Positions 4,481 through 5,865 of a stretch of 5,865 bases of DNA are shown piece after piece. Position 1 is the stretch's first letter, and every line of letters starts with the position of its first letter. A model generated the notes under the pieces. The model did no database searches. It was not told where the DNA came from and saw nothing but the letters and a program-made list of their open reading frames with translations. The position numbers and the translations under genes are program-made. Source of the DNA: Candidatus Aminicenantota bacterium (GTDB lineage Bacteria; Acidobacteriota; Aminicenantia; UBA2199); assembly GCA_020355945.1 (NCBI GenBank), contig CP070627.1, forward strand, positions 1,970,284 to 1,976,148, written 5' to 3'.

Positions 4481-5865
4481 ATGAAACCCGAGAAGCAAAA
4501 ACTATTAAATTTCTTTTTTTCTTATCAAAAAAAATATCTTCATATCGCAATTGGTACTGCATTCCTATTGCTAATGAATGTTCTGCTTCAATTGCCCATG
4601 CCACTGGTCACTCGATATTTGATTGATCATATCATCCCGGCAAAAGATTTCAAGGCCCTTAATATCCTGTGTATAGCACTGCTGGCGGTTATTATCTTGA
4701 GACATCTCAGTAATTATTTCATGCAATATTTTATTGCAAAATATAAAGCCAGAGTCCACTTTGACATGGAACGAGACCTGTATTTGCATATACAAGAGCT
4801 TCCTCTCCAGTACTTTACCAAAAGACAATCCGGTTATATCCTGTCTCGTATTTCAGAAATATCATCGGTAGAAGCTGTAATGGCAGATACCTTTCTTTTT
4901 ATAATCAGGGACTCTTTAACTATAATCGTCGGCGCTGTTTTAATATTAAAATTGCATTTAATGCTGGGTTTGATATCTTTACTGCTGCTGCCCTTTTTTG
5001 TTTTTACTTTAAAAACCTTTCATAAAAAGATAAAATCAATCAATAAAAAATTACGAGAAGAAAATGCACAATACTCCGGGAAACTGGAAAAGAACATCGA
5101 CTCAATAGAAAAAATAAAATCTGCGGTAAAAGAAGAGACCGAAGGTAAGCGGATATCCGAGAAACTATTTAAGGTAATTGGCTTGCGTTTTAAATCTGAT
5201 CTGATCAGTGCAATGGCCTCTACTATATCCTCTTCTATTGGGGTGATTTCTCCATTTATTGTATTGTGGTATGGCGTTTCAGAGATAATCAGGGGGAATT
5301 TAACCCTGGGTACCTTTGTTGCCATTAATTCATTCCTGGGATACCTATACAATCCTGCCAGGAATTTAACCAACACCGGTTATTCCATTTCCCGGGCCAT
5401 GGCTGGTCTTGAACGCATATATGAATTGTTTAAAGAAAAAAAAGAATTAAATTATGGAGAACCTATCCATTCCATTGACAGCATCGAATTCCGCGATGTG
5501 GGCTTCTCTTATAATGAAGAGCATGGGGTACTTAAAAATTTAAATTTAAAAATAAAGCGAGGAGAGAAAATTGCTTTGGTGGGTGAAAGCGGCGAGGGTA
5601 AAAGTACATTGGTTAAGATGATATTGAAGTTTTATATTCCCACTAAAGGAGAAATTTACTTATCCGGGAAGGATTTAAGGGATGTTGAAACCAAAAGTTT
5701 ACGTAAAAAAATCGCTTATATCTCTCAAAGGCAAATTATTCTTGAAGACGATTTAGAGGAGAGAATAAAAAATAAACAGGTGATGAACTTATTAAAGAAA
5801 TTCAAATTTGATAAGTCCCTAAGCAGCATCAATTCCAGGCTGCAGCAGAAAGAGTTTTCCGGGGG
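4481..5865 (+). CDS. ABC exporter (fused membrane and ATPase domains), cut by the right edge
   Basis: The frame is open from ATG 4481 to the window end: 461 complete codons, C-terminus missing. The N-terminal exporter-type transmembrane domain has hydrophobic segments near residues 21-43, 59-82, 136-155, 159-177 and 245-290. It starts directly with TM1, so there is no C39 peptidase domain. The nucleotide-binding domain begins around 333 with FRDVGFSY (A-loop Tyr344), Walker A GESGEGKST (368-376), and Q-loop ISQ (Gln416). The sequence stops inside the ABC signature at EFSGG (458 onward); Walker B and the H-loop lie beyond the edge. It is an MsbA/bacteriocin-exporter-like half transporter expected to dimerise in the inner membrane. 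The Q-loop to SGG distance (43 residues between) is shorter than I would expect for such exporters. The Shine-Dalgarno is weak (GTGAGT region), and the 10-nt gap suggests coupling to the propeller gene. The likely role is export of the modified peptide. Confidence 0.92.
   Translation, partial: MKPEKQKLLNFFFSYQKKYLHIAIGTAFLLLMNVLLQLPMPLVTRYLIDHIIPAKDFKALNILCIALLAVIILRHLSNYFMQYFIAKYKARVHFDMERDLYLHIQELPLQYFTKRQSGYILSRISEISSVEAVMADTFLFIIRDSLTIIVGAVLILKLHLMLGLISLLLLPFFVFTLKTFHKKIKSINKKLREENAQYSGKLEKNIDSIEKIKSAVKEETEGKRISEKLFKVIGLRFKSDLISAMASTISSSIGVISPFIVLWYGVSEIIRGNLTLGTFVAINSFLGYLYNPARNLTNTGYSISRAMAGLERIYELFKEKKELNYGEPIHSIDSIEFRDVGFSYNEEHGVLKNLNLKIKRGEKIALVGESGEGKSTLVKMILKFYIPTKGEIYLSGKDLRDVETKSLRKKIAYISQRQIILEDDLEERIKNKQVMNLLKKFKFDKSLSSINSRLQQKEFSG

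Noticed and set aside
5020..5376. Minus-strand frame of 118 codons
   Set aside because: It is antisense to the ABC exporter, whose motifs are unambiguous on the plus strand.
1..5865. CRISPR array, tRNA, rRNA or insertion sequence
   Set aside because: No regularly spaced repeats, cloverleaf-like sequence, transposase motifs or terminal inverted repeats were seen.

Overview
The window looks like a bacterial accessory region that carries a small RiPP (ribosomally made, post-translationally modified peptide) cassette. The host is probably not a Bacteroidota member: one promoter is a perfect sigma-70 type (TTGACA, 17 bp, TATAAT) and several genes have strong Shine-Dalgarno sites. The DNA is A+T-rich, and two 6-bladed beta-propeller proteins carry the GQGPG[ED] signature. 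I recall that combination, next to radical SAM genes, from Candidatus Aminicenantes and related uncultured lineages. This taxonomic guess rests on memory, not on a search.

Layout: (1) Positions 1-879, minus strand: the 5' part of a membrane-anchored or secreted 6-bladed beta-propeller protein that runs off the left edge, preceded by a small XRE-family regulator with a TTG start. A 14-bp palindrome at 909-922, just upstream of the regulator, is a candidate operator. (2) Positions about 923-1507: no convincing gene. This stretch holds degenerate GGATT-type repeats, a 13-nt direct repeat, a few short open frames and a possible terminator at 1439-1479. (3) Positions 1508-5865, plus strand: a perfect consensus promoter, a leader of about 250 nt that may encode a small protein overlapping the next start codon, a radical SAM/SPASM enzyme with an N-terminal PqqD-like (RRE-like) region, a 50-residue Cys-rich precursor peptide behind the best ribosome binding site in the cassette, a 17-bp perfect hairpin, a second beta-propeller protein, and an ABC exporter cut by the right edge just inside its signature motif.

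Proposed logic (inference): the radical SAM enzyme recognises the short leader of the 50-residue peptide (3146-3298) and modifies its C-terminal part, which has five Cys including a CCCGC cluster. The hairpin after the precursor would let precursor mRNA exceed the downstream genes. The ABC protein would export the product, and the surface-anchored propeller could bind, process or sense it. No dehydratase, cyclodehydratase or C39 peptidase is visible, so the chemistry would rest on the single radical SAM enzyme: thioether (sactipeptide or ranthipeptide-like), C-C crosslinks or epimerisation. The most interesting item is the precursor gene, which is short enough to be missed by automatic annotation. 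I do not recognise its family.
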